DNA of 47,154 nucleotides from Novosphingobium capsulatum (lineage in GTDB: Bacteria; Pseudomonadota; Alphaproteobacteria; Sphingomonadales; Sphingomonadaceae). Location: positions 1 to 47,154 of the forward strand of contig DQVI01000111.1 in assembly GCA_015661825.1 (NCBI GenBank). Direction: 5' to 3'. The notes below the pieces were generated by a model that had not been told where the DNA came from, made no database searches, and saw nothing but the letters and a program-made list of their open reading frames with translations. The position numbers and the translations under genes are program-made. Below are positions 1 through 8,426 of the stretch, piece by piece (positions within the stretch are counted from its first letter, which is position 1; each line of letters starts with the position of its first letter).

Positions 1-637
1 CCGCCATGACCGGCGCCACCGCGCCCGGCACGAACGAGCCGATCACGATCTCGAAGGCATAGAAGGCCCCGGCCAGCGGCGCGTTGAACGCCGCCCCCAC
101 CGCCGCCCCGGCCCCCGCGCCCACCAGCGTGCGCAAATCGGTCCGGCGCAGCTTCATCGCCTGCCCGATCAGCGAGGCCATGCCCCCGCCCATCTGGGCA
201 TAGGCCGCCTCAAGCCCGACCGAGGCCCCCACGCCGTTGGAAAGGACCGTCTGCCCGGCGATGATCAGGTTGTCGGCAGGCGGAATCCGCCCGCCATGAA
301 GCGCATTGGCCTCGACCACGTCGATCAGTCCACGCCCGCGCCGCCGCAAGTGGCGCGCCCAGAGCGCCAGCAAGGCGCCCCCCGCCGGAAGCGCCAACAG
401 ACGCCAGGGATGACGGATCTGCCCCAGCGCGCTCAGCCGGTTCCCGTCGAGGCCATAAAGCACCTGCTGGATGGCATGGGCCAGAAAGCCCAGGAAATTG
501 GTCGAGAACCCGGCAGCCAGTCCGGCCAGCGCGGCCAGCACGATGAACGCGGTTTCACTCTCGCGCAGCAGCCTCCGCTGGCGCGCCACCAACCGAATCG
601 CAAAGGAAAGACCCGCGTGAAAGAAACCGCGCCGCAT
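1..637 (-). CDS. ClC-family chloride channel/transporter (3' end cut by window edge)
   Basis: An inner-membrane anion channel or H+/anion antiporter of the ClC family; only the first 212 residues are visible. The start ATG at 637 follows a basic N-terminus, then hydrophobic helices at about 29-60 and 79-94. Landmarks seen: GRIPPADNL (116-124) in the place of the first selectivity loop; GASVGLEAA (137-145), where E143 aligns with the gating glutamate of E. coli ClC (GREGP motif); and FNAPLAGAFYAFE (184-196), a strongly conserved ClC helix. The GREGP motif is altered to GLEAA while the glutamate is kept. The remaining half, including the GxFxP loop, lies outside the window. The family assignment is firm; channel versus exchanger and the ion carried cannot be decided here. 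Confidence 0.88.
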   Translation of the reverse strand, partial: MRRGFFHAGLSFAIRLVARQRRLLRESETAFIVLAALAGLAAGFSTNFLGFLAHAIQQVLYGLDGNRLSALGQIRHPWRLLALPAGGALLALWARHLRRRGRGLIDVVEANALHGGRIPPADNLIIAGQTVLSNGVGASVGLEAAYAQMGGGMASLIGQAMKLRRTDLRTLVGAGAGAAVGAAFNAPLAGAFYAFEIVIGSFVPGAVAPVMA

Positions 638-815
638 GCCCAAGGTTCAACCCGCCAGGCCGCACCGGATCGCAAGGGAACAGGTTGCGGCAAAAATGCA
701 GGTGTGGCCCTATCGCGAAGGAAGGCGATGGGCAATCCTGTCTCGCCCGTCCGGCCAGTCCGGGAAAGCGGCATCTGGAAAAGAGAGAAAGGGGCCAGAC
801 CGCAAGTCCGGCAAA

Positions 816-899
816 TGGTGCCCCTGGCCCGACTCGAACGGGCACGTCTTTCGACAACCGATTTTGAGTCGGTCGCGTCTACCATTCCACCACAGGGGC
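816..899 (-). tRNA. tRNA-Leu (CAA anticodon)
   Basis: Read on the minus strand, an 84-nt class II tRNA. The acceptor arm GCCCCTG pairs with CAGGGGC, followed by discriminator A and an encoded CCA. The anticodon stem ACCGA/TCGGT closes the loop CTCAAAA, giving anticodon CAA. A variable arm of leucine-tRNA size and a TTCGAGT T-loop are present. Confidence 0.95.
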
Positions 900-956
900 A
901 CTGCGGCTTGCCCGCGCGGCTTAGCCGCACCGGCCCAAAGGATCAACGGGGGACCA

Positions 957-988
957 GCGGGTTTGCCGTAAAAATCCGGCAAACCCGC
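957..988 (-). terminator. Perfect 12-bp hairpin downstream of suhB
   Basis: The arms GCGGGTTTGCCG and CGGCAAACCCGC are perfectly complementary around an 8-nt A-rich loop. The hairpin lies 25 nt past the suhB stop and before tRNA-Leu. It lacks a downstream T-run (the T-run is in the loop on the minus strand), so it is either a factor-assisted terminator or an RNA 3'-end stabiliser. Confidence 0.5.
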
Positions 989-1013
989 CGTTCAAGGTCC
1001 CTCGTTCGCGCGA

Positions 1014-1832
1014 TCAGTCGCGGATCGCAGTGGCGACCAGCTTGTGCAGGCGCGAGTGGAGGCCATCGTTGGCCGCCAGCACCGTTTCGTCGCAGATCTG
1101 CGGCGAACGGCCACGATAGTCGGACACGAAACCGCCCGCCTCGCGCACGAGCAGGCAGCCTGCTGCCGTGTCCCAGGGCTTGAGGCTGCTTTCCCAGAAG
1201 CCGTCGTAACGGCCGGCAGCCACCCAGGCCAGATCGAGCGAGGCCGCGCCGAAGCGGCGGATGCCCGCCACGCGGGTGCCGATCTCGTGGTAGATGCGCG
1301 TCCATTCGCCCATGTCGCCCTGCCCGGCAAACGGGATGCCCGTGGCGATCACCGATTCGTCGAGATGGCGGCGCGCCGAAACGCGCAGGCGGCGGTCCTG
1401 AAGCCAGGCGCCGCGGCTCTTCTCGGCCCAGAAGCTCTCGTCGGTCATCGGCTGGTAGACCAGACCGGCGATCACCTCGCCCCAGCCCGAACCGTCGGGC
1501 AGGGCTTCCTGCACCGCGATGGAGATCGCAAAGTGCGGGATGCCGTGAAGAAAGTTGGTGGTGCCATCGAGCGGATCGATGATCCAGCGCGGCTTGGTCG
1601 GGTCGCCCTCGATCTTGCCGCTCTCTTCCATCAGGAAGTTCCAGTCGGGACGCGCGGCGCGCAGTTCCTCGTAGATCGTACGCTCAGCCGCCCTGTCCGC
1701 CTTCGACACGAAGTCGGCGGGGCCCTTGCGGCTCACCTGAAGGTGTTCGACTTCGCCGAAGTCACGGCGCAGACGCGTACCGGCTTTGCGCGCGGCACGC
1801 TCCATCACCCGGACAAGACCTGAAATCGCCAT
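1014..1832 (-). CDS. suhB: Inositol monophosphatase family protein (SuhB-like)
   Basis: A Mg2+-dependent phosphatase of the IMPase superfamily, 272 aa, cytoplasmic. The metal-binding signatures are complete: EE at 69-70, DPLDGTTNF (86-94, motif A) and WDTAAGCLLVREAGG (220-234, motif B). The usual substrate is inositol-1-phosphate; SuhB homologues also act in rRNA transcription antitermination. The ATG at 1832 lies 4 nt after the efp stop, so it is very probably co-transcribed with and translationally coupled to efp, an arrangement common in alphaproteobacteria. A second IMPase-family gene lies at 24776-25585; this copy is the closer match to SuhB because of its motif A spacing and its efp linkage. 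The physiological substrate is inferred. Confidence 0.9.
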   Translation of the reverse strand: MAISGLVRVMERAARKAGTRLRRDFGEVEHLQVSRKGPADFVSKADRAAERTIYEELRAARPDWNFLMEESGKIEGDPTKPRWIIDPLDGTTNFLHGIPHFAISIAVQEALPDGSGWGEVIAGLVYQPMTDESFWAEKSRGAWLQDRRLRVSARRHLDESVIATGIPFAGQGDMGEWTRIYHEIGTRVAGIRRFGAASLDLAWVAAGRYDGFWESSLKPWDTAAGCLLVREAGGFVSDYRGRSPQICDETVLAANDGLHSRLHKLVATAIRD

Positions 1833-1836
1833 GATC

Positions 1837-2400
1837 TCAGCCCGCCTTGCCGACGTACGTGCGTTCGTAGACGTCCACCACGATGCGCGTGCCGCTTTCG
1901 ATATGCGGCGGCACCAGAATGCGCACGCCGTTGTCGAGCACGGCGGGCTTGTACGACGAAGAAGCGGTCTGGCCCTTCACCACGGCGTCGGCCTCGACGA
2001 TGGTGGCTTCGACGGTTTCGGGCAGTTCGACCGAGATCGGGCGCTCGTCATACATTTCGAGCAGAACGGTCATGCCATCCTGAAGAAAGGCAGCGGCATC
2101 GCCCAGAAGATCGCGCGGCAGGGTGATCTGGTCGTAGGTTTCCACGTCCATGAACACGAGGTCTTCGCCCTCGGCATAGAGGAACTGGAAGTCCTTGGTG
2201 TCGAGACGCACGCGCTCGACCGTATCGGCGCTGCGGAAGCGCACGTTGGTCTTGCGCCCGTCGATCAGGTTCTTCATTTCGACCTGCATGAACGCGCCGC
2301 CCTTGCCGGGCTGGGTGTGCTGGGTCTTGGCAACCTTCCAGATGCCTTTTTCGTATTCCAGGATATTGCCCGGACGGATGTCCACGCCGCTGATCTTCAT
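1837..2400 (-). CDS. efp: Translation elongation factor P
   Basis: EF-P, 187 aa, binds between the ribosomal P and E sites and relieves stalling at polyproline stretches. The N-terminal KOW-like domain carries PGKGGAF with K33 at the tip of the loop, the position lysylated by EpmA in many bacteria. The two OB-fold domains follow, ending in a typical [13 protein letters not shown]-like tail. The length is normal for the family (185-190). It is the first gene of an efp-suhB pair. No epmA/epmB gene is in the window, so modification of K33 cannot be inferred here. Confidence 0.97.
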   Translation of the reverse strand: MKISGVDIRPGNILEYEKGIWKVAKTQHTQPGKGGAFMQVEMKNLIDGRKTNVRFRSADTVERVRLDTKDFQFLYAEGEDLVFMDVETYDQITLPRDLLGDAAAFLQDGMTVLLEMYDERPISVELPETVEATIVEADAVVKGQTASSSYKPAVLDNGVRILVPPHIESGTRIVVDVYERTYVGKAG

Positions 2401-2493
2401 GATGGAAAGAGCCCTGACGAGTATGGGAAAGCGCGCGCCTTAGCCCAGGTCGCCGATTGCTTCAAGCCGGTGCTGCGTGCTAGCGGGTCGGAC

Positions 2494-2946
2494 ATGACAA
2501 AGCGCCCCGCTCTCTGTGCTGCTCTCCGCCCTGCTCTCGTGCCGGTTTCCTGCGTGCTGCTGGCGATTACCTCCGCCACCCCCGCCTTCGCAGCGCCCGG
2601 CGGCGACCTGAGCACGCTGCACAATGGCCGCTGGACTTGCGAAATGCCCGGAACCGCCGTGTCGCAGCCCAAGCCCGAAGCCGACGAAGGCTTCCGCATC
2701 ATGCCCGATTCCAGCTATCGCACGCCCGATGGCACCTCGGGCGGCGGCTATCTCCTGCTCGGGCGGGCGCTGACCTTCACGTCGGGGCCCTACAATGGCC
2801 GCCGGTTCGAGGCGCAGAGCGCCAGCACCGTCCTGCAACTCGACAGCGACGGGCGGCGCACGGGCCTGCGCTGCGTGCGCGTCGGCCCGCCCGTGGGCGG
2901 TTTCTCCGACGCGCCGCAGGCCGTCACCACCGACGGCAGCAACTGA
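2494..2946 (+). CDS. Small secreted protein of unknown function
   Basis: 150 aa, transcribed divergently from efp, with starts 93 nt apart. The N-terminus is a clear Sec signal peptide: a basic start, a hydrophobic core at about 14-28 and an Ala-x-Ala cleavage site near residue 33 (TPAFAAPG). The mature part contains WTCEMPG with one cysteine and a second cysteine near residue 130 (LRCVRVG), so a disulfide across a small beta-rich domain is plausible. It is rich in Gly and Ser and has no catalytic motif I recognise. Coding is supported by the signal peptide and by an uninterrupted frame from this ATG to the stop just before the OPT gene. It is probably periplasmic. Confidence 0.7.
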   Translation: MTKRPALCAALRPALVPVSCVLLAITSATPAFAAPGGDLSTLHNGRWTCEMPGTAVSQPKPEADEGFRIMPDSSYRTPDGTSGGGYLLLGRALTFTSGPYNGRRFEAQSASTVLQLDSDGRRTGLRCVRVGPPVGGFSDAPQAVTTDGSN

Positions 2947-2954
2947 TCAGCTGA

Positions 2955-4913
2955 TCATCGCGCGGCCCGCACCATCCGGGCATAGGCATAGGCGACCAGC
3001 GCGGCAAACAGCGCGAGCCCGAGCGGCATCGCCCAACCCTGCGTGCCCGCCACGGCCAGAATGTCGGCCTTGCCGCTTCCCGCCACGAGCGCGGCAAAAG
3101 CGATGTTGAACAGCCCGTCGCCCACGATCAGGCCCGTGGCGGTCAGCACGCCCATGCGCTCGGCCAGCGCCGGATCGCGCTGGCGTTCAGCCCAGCGATT
3201 GTAGACATGGCCCAGCACCGCGCCGACGACGACCGGCAGCGTGGTGGGCATCGGCAGATACATCCCCATGCCCACCGCCAGCGCGGGCAAGGAGCCCTTG
3301 CCGCGCGCGCGCAGGATCTCGTCGACGGCAATCGCCCCCGCGCCGATCAGCGCGCCCAGCCCCACCAGCGACCAGTCGAGCCCCTGCCCGAGCACGCCCT
3401 GAATGATCGCGGAAATCAGCGCGGCCTGGGGCGCGGCCAGTGCATCGGGCCCGGCACCGGGCGCGCCGACGAACCCGAACGTGCTGTTCAACAGCGAGAG
3501 GATCGGCGGGATCACCAGCGAACCGAACACCACGCCCAGCGCCAGCGCGACCTGCTGGCGCCACGGTGTCGCGCCGACCAGTTCACCGGTCTTGAGGTCT
3601 TGCAGGTTGTCGTTGGAAATGGTCGCCACGCCGAAGACCAGCGCGGTCACGAACAGGGCAAAGGCGACCAGCGCCTTGCCCGATGCCGGATCGGCCAGAT
3701 GCCCGAACAGCGCCAGCAGGACGAGCGCGATGCCCAGCGCCGCCAGAATGCCCACGCCCGAGATCGGGCTGTTCGAAGCCCCGATCAGCCCGGCCATATA
3801 GCCGCAGACCGAAGCAATGATCACGCCCGCGACCAGAACATAGAGCACCGTCGCCACGAGCGTCGCCACCAGATGATCGGCCGCCGGGCCCCCACTGGCA
3901 AAGCTCGCCAGAAGCCCCGCAATCGGCAGCATCAGCGCGAGGATCGTGCCCCCGACAAGGCCGATGGGCAAGTCGCGCTCGGTCAGGTCGAGCCCGGCAT
4001 AGCCCTGCGCCGCACGCGCCCGGCTCGCCGCCAGCGCGCCCGCGATCCCGCGCACGATCGGGCCGATCACCCGCAGCAGGGTCCAGATTGCGGCAACGCC
4101 GATGGTCCCCGCACCGATAAAGCGGATCTTGGCGCGAAATACGCCCGAGACGAAATCGGCCAGATCGGTGCCCGCTGGTGCGCCCCCGGCGGTATAGATC
4201 GGCAGCAGGACGCCAAAGCCGATGACGATCCCGCTCAAAATCGCAAGGCCCACGGCAAGGCCGACCAGATGGCCAACCCCGATCAGCGCGAGCGAAAGCC
4301 CGCCCCCCGCCGTTGTTGCCCCGCCGCCCAGACGGAATACCCCGCTCGCCTCCTCGGCCACCACGCCCAGCTTGGCCAGCAGCGGATACCCGGCGGACAG
4401 CGCCGTTCCGGTCGCCACGGCGGCCAGACCCTTGCGGTTTTCCTCCGAGCCCGCTTCGCCCGCGCCGACCTTGAGCACTTCGGCAGCAGCCACGCCCTCG
4501 GGATAGGGCAGGTCCGACCCGGTCACCAGCGCGCGGCGCAGCGGAACCGAATACATCACCCCCAGAATGCCGCCGATGGCGATCACCGCCATCGACTGCC
4601 AATAGGGAAAGCCACTCCACCAGCCGACCATGACCAGACCGGGCAGCACGAAGACAATCGCCGAAAGCGTGCCCGCCGAACTGGCGATGGTCTGGACGAT
4701 GTTGTTTTCCTGAATGGTCGATCCGGGCAGCAGCCGCAGGATCGCCATCGAGATCACCGCCGCGGGGATCGAGGTCGCAAAAGTCAGCCCGATGCGCAGG
4801 CCCAGATAGACATTGGCGGCGGTGAAGACCACCGTGAGCAGCGCGCCGAGCGCGACGCCGCGCCATGTCAGTTCTTTGGGCGGGGGTTCGTGTGGGTGGG
4901 TCTTGGCCGTCAT
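2955..4913 (-). CDS. OPT-family oligopeptide/metal-chelate transporter
   Basis: A polytopic inner-membrane protein, 652 aa, of the OPT (oligopeptide transporter/YSL) superfamily. It shows many hydrophobic helices and the family landmark NIVQTIASSAGTLSA near residues 70-85, with DLPYPEGVAAAEVLK further on, which is typical of the prokaryotic OPT group. It is thought to import peptides or metal-peptide complexes using a proton gradient. I chose the ATG at 4913 because AGGAG lies 8-9 nt upstream and the next residues (TAKTHPHEPPPKELT) are a normal cytoplasmic tail; an in-frame start at 5009 would add a Cys-rich segment without a ribosome binding site. It converges on the small secreted protein gene, with stops about 8 nt apart. 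The substrate is unknown. Confidence 0.88.
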   Translation of the reverse strand: MTAKTHPHEPPPKELTWRGVALGALLTVVFTAANVYLGLRIGLTFATSIPAAVISMAILRLLPGSTIQENNIVQTIASSAGTLSAIVFVLPGLVMVGWWSGFPYWQSMAVIAIGGILGVMYSVPLRRALVTGSDLPYPEGVAAAEVLKVGAGEAGSEENRKGLAAVATGTALSAGYPLLAKLGVVAEEASGVFRLGGGATTAGGGLSLALIGVGHLVGLAVGLAILSGIVIGFGVLLPIYTAGGAPAGTDLADFVSGVFRAKIRFIGAGTIGVAAIWTLLRVIGPIVRGIAGALAASRARAAQGYAGLDLTERDLPIGLVGGTILALMLPIAGLLASFASGGPAADHLVATLVATVLYVLVAGVIIASVCGYMAGLIGASNSPISGVGILAALGIALVLLALFGHLADPASGKALVAFALFVTALVFGVATISNDNLQDLKTGELVGATPWRQQVALALGVVFGSLVIPPILSLLNSTFGFVGAPGAGPDALAAPQAALISAIIQGVLGQGLDWSLVGLGALIGAGAIAVDEILRARGKGSLPALAVGMGMYLPMPTTLPVVVGAVLGHVYNRWAERQRDPALAERMGVLTATGLIVGDGLFNIAFAALVAGSGKADILAVAGTQGWAMPLGLALFAALVAYAYARMVRAAR

Positions 4914-5012
4914 GTCACGTTTCTCCTGCGCGCAAGCCGCCCGGTTGCGTGGACAAATTCGAAGTGTGCCGAGTTTGCAAAAGACAGTACGGAACGATGC
5001 TTGAGACATCTC

Positions 5013-5105
5013 TCGTCATTCCCGCGCAGGCGGGAATCCAGTTGCGAGGGTCGCGCATGCGAACGGGGCTCAAAAGCTGGATCCCCGCCTGCGCGGGGAT
5101 GACGA
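5013..5105. repeat. Dispersed palindromic repeat (MITE/REP-like)
   Basis: Two 29-nt arms, 5013-5041 and 5077-5105, are inverted copies with 27 of 29 positions matching, around a 35-nt centre. The arms start with TCGTCATTCCCGC and GC-rich palindromes lie inside each arm. Elements with the same arm consensus are scattered in intergenic DNA of many Proteobacteria and give spurious peptides of the 'RAGGDP...LDSRLRGNDE' type. It lies between the OPT gene start and thiE. Confidence 0.85.
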
Positions 5106-5184
5106 ATAAAGTTCAGGCAAACCATAAGGGCGCACATCAAAGATCAGAAGTTGTCCTCGTTGCCCACGTTTCGCGAAAAATGGA

Positions 5185-5234
5185 AAAAAGAAAAGGCTGA
5201 CGCAGGGGCCAAGGGCCCCTGCACCCCATTATCT
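5185..5234 (-). terminator. Hairpin/T-tract element downstream of thiE (repeat copy 1)
   Basis: On the minus strand a conserved AGATAATGGGGT block is followed by a 9-bp hairpin (5202-5222, GCAGGGGCC/GGCCCCTGC) and, after 7 nt, by a T-rich tract. It begins about 30 nt past the thiE stop and looks like its terminator. The same arrangement recurs at about 13425-13484. Confidence 0.6.
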
Positions 5235-5263
5235 TTGGCCGGTATGGCGCAAACTGGCCAGGT

Positions 5264-5923
5264 TCAGGCCAGACCTTCGGTCTCGCGTGGGGGGGCCGCC
5301 CTGATCGCCTCGATGAAGGCGGCCACGGCTTGGGCCTCGTTCATGCCATCGGCATTCCACACCGCCGCGCTCACCGCGAGGAAATCGGCGCCCGCACTCA
5401 CCAGCGGGGCGCAATTGGCCTGGGTGATCCCGCCAATGGCCACGCAGGGCAGTTCGAACAGGGTCGACCACCAGGTCAGGATGTCGGGCTCGGCGCGGTG
5501 CTTGGCATCCTTCGTCGTGCTCGGGAAAAAGGCGCCGAAGGCCACATAGTCGGCCCCGGCCTCACCCGCTTCCATCGCCAGATGGCGGCTGCCGTGGCAG
5601 GTCACACCGATCTGCACGTCGCGGCCCAGACGCTGGCGGGCCTCGGCCACGTCGCCGTCTTCCTGCCCCAGATGGACCCCGTCGGCGCCCAGACGCTTGG
5701 CCAGGCCCACCGAATCGTTGACGATGAAGGCCACGTTGCGGTCCGCGCAGATCCGCTGAAGCGGCTCGGCCAGACGCGCCGCGCCATGCTCGTCGATGTC
5801 CTTGACGCGGAACTGGAAGGCCGCAACGGGCCCGGCATCGAGCGCGCGGGCAAGGCGATCGGGGAAAGCGCCGGTCACATCGAGCGGCGAGATCAGATAA
5901 AGCTGGCTGGCAAGATCGGTCAT
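5264..5923 (-). CDS. thiE: Thiamine phosphate synthase
   Basis: 219 aa, TIM-barrel enzyme joining HMP-PP and the thiazole phosphate to make thiamine phosphate. The family signatures are present: FIVNDSVGLAKRLGADGVHLGQED (NDxxxLA...ADGVHLGQxD), VTCHGS in the GxSxH position, FGAFFPSTTK near the phosphate site, and AIGGI. The ATG at 5923 was chosen because the homologous region starts there (MTDLASQLYLISP); a longer frame upstream would cross the fda terminator. It is the last gene of the tkt-gap-pgk-fda set but is separated from fda by a strong terminator, so it may rely on partial read-through or its own promoter. I see no TPP riboswitch upstream. Confidence 0.93.
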   Translation of the reverse strand: MTDLASQLYLISPLDVTGAFPDRLARALDAGPVAAFQFRVKDIDEHGAARLAEPLQRICADRNVAFIVNDSVGLAKRLGADGVHLGQEDGDVAEARQRLGRDVQIGVTCHGSRHLAMEAGEAGADYVAFGAFFPSTTKDAKHRAEPDILTWWSTLFELPCVAIGGITQANCAPLVSAGADFLAVSAAVWNADGMNEAQAVAAFIEAIRAAPPRETEGLA

Positions 5924-6013
5924 TCTTGCGCCCCTAGCCCGTTCGCCCGTCCCAGTCCATTGGCCCAGTCCATTGGCCCCGTCCATCGCCCCCAAAACCG
6001 CACGACGCCCAAG

Positions 6014-6044
6014 AAAAAGCGCCCCGGAGTTTCCCCCGGAGCGC
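6014..6044 (-). terminator. Rho-independent terminator after fda
   Basis: On the minus strand, an 11-bp stem (two G-U pairs) with a GAAA tetraloop is followed directly by TTTTT. It lies 26 nt after the fda stop and is a textbook intrinsic terminator. Confidence 0.92.
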
Positions 6045-6070
6045 CTTTCACGCGTCAAGCCTGCAAAAAA

Positions 6071-6973
6071 TCAGGCTGCGACGAGCTTGTTCACCGAACC
6101 GGCGAAGATTTCGTCGATCGCGCCGCCCAGCGCCGCGTCGAATTCTTCCGGCGTCATCTGATAGCGCAGGTCTTCGAGCAGGGCGCGGCTGAAGCTGGCG
6201 ATGATGCCCTTGTTCTTGGCCAGTTCGGCGCAGGCTTCGGGGCGCGCAAAGCCGCCCGAGAGCGCCACGACGCGCAGCACCTTGGGGTGATCGACCAGCG
6301 CGTCGAACGTGCCGGGCACCTTGGGCAGCGAGAGCTTGAGCATCACCTGCACGCCTTCGGGCAGGGCATCGAGTTCCTTGAGGATCTCGGCGGCGAGGAT
6401 CGCGTCGCATTCGGCGCGGGTTTCGCTCTTGATGTTCACTTCGGGCTCGATGATCGGCATCAGGCCACCGGCAAGGATCTGCTTGCCGATCTCGAACTGC
6501 TGCTTGACCACGGCGGCAATGCCTTCGGCATTGGCCGAGTGGATCACCGAGCGTTCCTTGGTGCCGAACACACCCAGCGCCTTCGAGCGGGCGACGAGCG
6601 CGTCGAGTTCGGGCATCGGCTTCATCAGCTGCACGCCGTTGGCTTCGTCCTCAAGGCCCTTGTCGACCTTGATGAAGGGCACCACGCCCTTTTCGATCAG
6701 CGCGGCGGGAACCGGCTTGCCATCGACAGTGCCGTCCATGGTGCGTTCAAACAGGATCGCGCCGATCACCTTGTCGCCCGAAAAGGCGTCCGAGCGGATG
6801 ATGCGGCTGCGCATCTCGTGGATGAGGCCGAACATCTCTTCTTCGCTCGAATAGGCGTCGGCCTCGACGCCGTAGCCCTTGAGCGCCTTGGGGGTCGAGC
6901 CCCCGCTCTGGTCGAGAGCGGCGATGAAGCCATGTCCGGCGGCCATCTTTTCGGTCATTTCAGCGTGGTTCAT
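6071..6973 (-). CDS. fda: Fructose-bisphosphate aldolase, class I
   Basis: 300 aa. Reversibly cleaves fructose-1,6-bisphosphate to DHAP and glyceraldehyde-3-phosphate through a lysine Schiff base, without a metal. The frame shows the class I bacterial pattern: LDQSGGSTPKAL (20-31), LMPIIEPEV (171-179) and the Schiff-base lysine K213 in MLKLSLP. SD-like AGGAT lies about 7-8 nt upstream of the ATG. It sits downstream of pgk in the tkt-gap-pgk-fda series, supplying both glycolysis/gluconeogenesis and the pentose phosphate branch. The class I rather than class II enzyme in this cluster is usual for Sphingomonads and other alphaproteobacteria. Confidence 0.95.
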   Translation of the reverse strand: MNHAEMTEKMAAGHGFIAALDQSGGSTPKALKGYGVEADAYSSEEEMFGLIHEMRSRIIRSDAFSGDKVIGAILFERTMDGTVDGKPVPAALIEKGVVPFIKVDKGLEDEANGVQLMKPMPELDALVARSKALGVFGTKERSVIHSANAEGIAAVVKQQFEIGKQILAGGLMPIIEPEVNIKSETRAECDAILAAEILKELDALPEGVQVMLKLSLPKVPGTFDALVDHPKVLRVVALSGGFARPEACAELAKNKGIIASFSRALLEDLRYQMTPEEFDAALGGAIDEIFAGSVNKLVAA

Positions 6974-7131
6974 GGATCATCCTATGACTTGGAGGCCTGC
7001 GAACGAGCGCGCAACGCACGGAGTATCACCCCAAAGCGCCGCGAATCTGACTACGCATACCTATGCAGAGTACAAAAATAAACAGGCACGCGCTGCACTG
7101 CAACACGCGCCTGTCAGATCAGAACTGGAAA

Positions 7132-8328
7132 TCAGGCTTCCAGCGCCGCAACGCCGGGAAGCTCCTTGCCTTCCATCCATTCGAGGAAAGCGCCACCTGC
7201 GGTTGAAATATAGGAGAAATCAGCCGCAACACCGGCATGGTTGAGCGCGGCAACGGTATCCCCGCCCCCGGCCACCGAAACCAGCGAGCCTTCCTTGGTC
7301 AGCGCTGCCGCCGTGCGGGCCAGCGCCACCGTGGCCGCATCGAACGGCGCCATCTCGAACGCGCCCATCGGCCCGTTCCACACCAGCGTGCGGCAGGTCT
7401 TGAGCACGTCGCCCAGCGCTTCGACCGCAGCGGGCCCGACGTCGAGGATCATCTCGTCGGCGGCCACTTCGTGGACATTGGCGGTGCGCAGCGAGGCCGG
7501 GTTGGCCGCGAATTCCTTCGACACCACGACATCGTAGGGCAGGTGGACGGTGCAACCGGCCTTGTCGGCATTGTCGAGGATTTCCTCGGCGGTGCCGGTC
7601 AGGTCGTGTTCGCACAAGGACTTGCCCACATCCACGCCGCGCGCGGCGAGGAAGGTGTTGGCCATGCCGCCCCCGATGATCAGGTGGTCGACCTTGCCGA
7701 CAAGGTGCTTGAGCACGTCGAGCTTGGTCGAGACCTTGGCCCCCCCGACGACGGCTGCCACCGGCTTGACCGGGTTGCCCAGCGCCTTTTCGAGCGCTTC
7801 GAGTTCAGCCTGCATGGCGCGGCCCGCATAGGCGGGAAGCACATGGGCCAGCCCCTCGGTCGAGGCATGGGCGCGGTGCGCGGCGGAAAAGGCGTCGTTC
7901 ACATAGGCCTGGCCCAGCTTCGCCATGGCGGCGACGAGCTCGGGATCGTTCTTTTCCTCGCCCTTGTGGAAGCGGGTGTTTTCCAGAACGGCAATCGTGC
8001 CATCGGCCAGCGCGGCCACGGCCGCTTCGGCCTCGGCCCCGGCGCAATCGGCGATGAAGACCACTTCGCGGCCCAGCACATGGGCGAAGGCCGGAACGAT
8101 CTGGGCCAGCGAATTGGCTTCGCTGCGTTCGCCCTTGGGACGGCCGAAGTGCGCGAGGACGAGTACCTTGGCGCCCTTGTCGGCCAGTTCGGTCACCGTG
8201 GGGACAGCCGCGCGCAGGCGGGTATCGTCGCTCACCTTGCCATCGGCCATCGGCACGTTGAGGTCTTCACGCACCAGCACGGCCTTGCCGGCCACGTCAA
8301 CAAGATCGTCCAGAGTCTTGAAAGTCAT
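7132..8328 (-). CDS. pgk: Phosphoglycerate kinase
   Basis: 398 aa, cytoplasmic. Transfers phosphate between 1,3-bisphosphoglycerate and ADP. Signatures: VREDLNVPM near residue 20 (RxDxNVP site), [19 protein letters not shown], and the C-terminal [13 protein letters not shown] nucleotide loop. The start ATG at 8328 has AAGGGG about 7 nt upstream; the in-frame extension to 8418 covers an intergenic hairpin and is rejected. It lies 98 nt downstream of gap in the same orientation. Confidence 0.97.
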   Translation of the reverse strand: MTFKTLDDLVDVAGKAVLVREDLNVPMADGKVSDDTRLRAAVPTVTELADKGAKVLVLAHFGRPKGERSEANSLAQIVPAFAHVLGREVVFIADCAGAEAEAAVAALADGTIAVLENTRFHKGEEKNDPELVAAMAKLGQAYVNDAFSAAHRAHASTEGLAHVLPAYAGRAMQAELEALEKALGNPVKPVAAVVGGAKVSTKLDVLKHLVGKVDHLIIGGGMANTFLAARGVDVGKSLCEHDLTGTAEEILDNADKAGCTVHLPYDVVVSKEFAANPASLRTANVHEVAADEMILDVGPAAVEALGDVLKTCRTLVWNGPMGAFEMAPFDAATVALARTAAALTKEGSLVSVAGGGDTVAALNHAGVAADFSYISTAGGAFLEWMEGKELPGVAALEA

Positions 8329-8352
8329 GCAATTTGCCCCTTTGGAAAGAGA

Positions 8353-8415
8353 AAGGCCCGGCGCCCGCCCCCGCCCCCTTTCGCAAGGAGGCAGGCGCGC
8401 GGGCAGCCGGGCCTT
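8353..8415 (-). other. Long intergenic hairpin between gap and pgk
   Basis: The arms at 8353-8368 and 8399-8415 (AAGGCCCGGC...GCCGGGCCTT with one bulge) form a stem of about 16 bp enclosing 30 nt. There is no T-run. It could be a partial terminator, an RNA processing site or an mRNA stabiliser that sets different gap and pgk levels. The role is inferred. Confidence 0.5.
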
Positions 8416-8426
8416 CAATCAGGCAA

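Noticed and set aside
4910-5140. Peptide of the 'RHPRAGGDP...LDSRLRGNDE' type
   Set aside because: It arises from translation of the dispersed palindromic repeat and overlaps the OPT gene start; such peptides are known annotation artefacts.
5924-6013. TPP riboswitch before thiE
   Set aside because: The 90-nt space shows no THI-box core and is too short for a normal TPP riboswitch plus expression platform.
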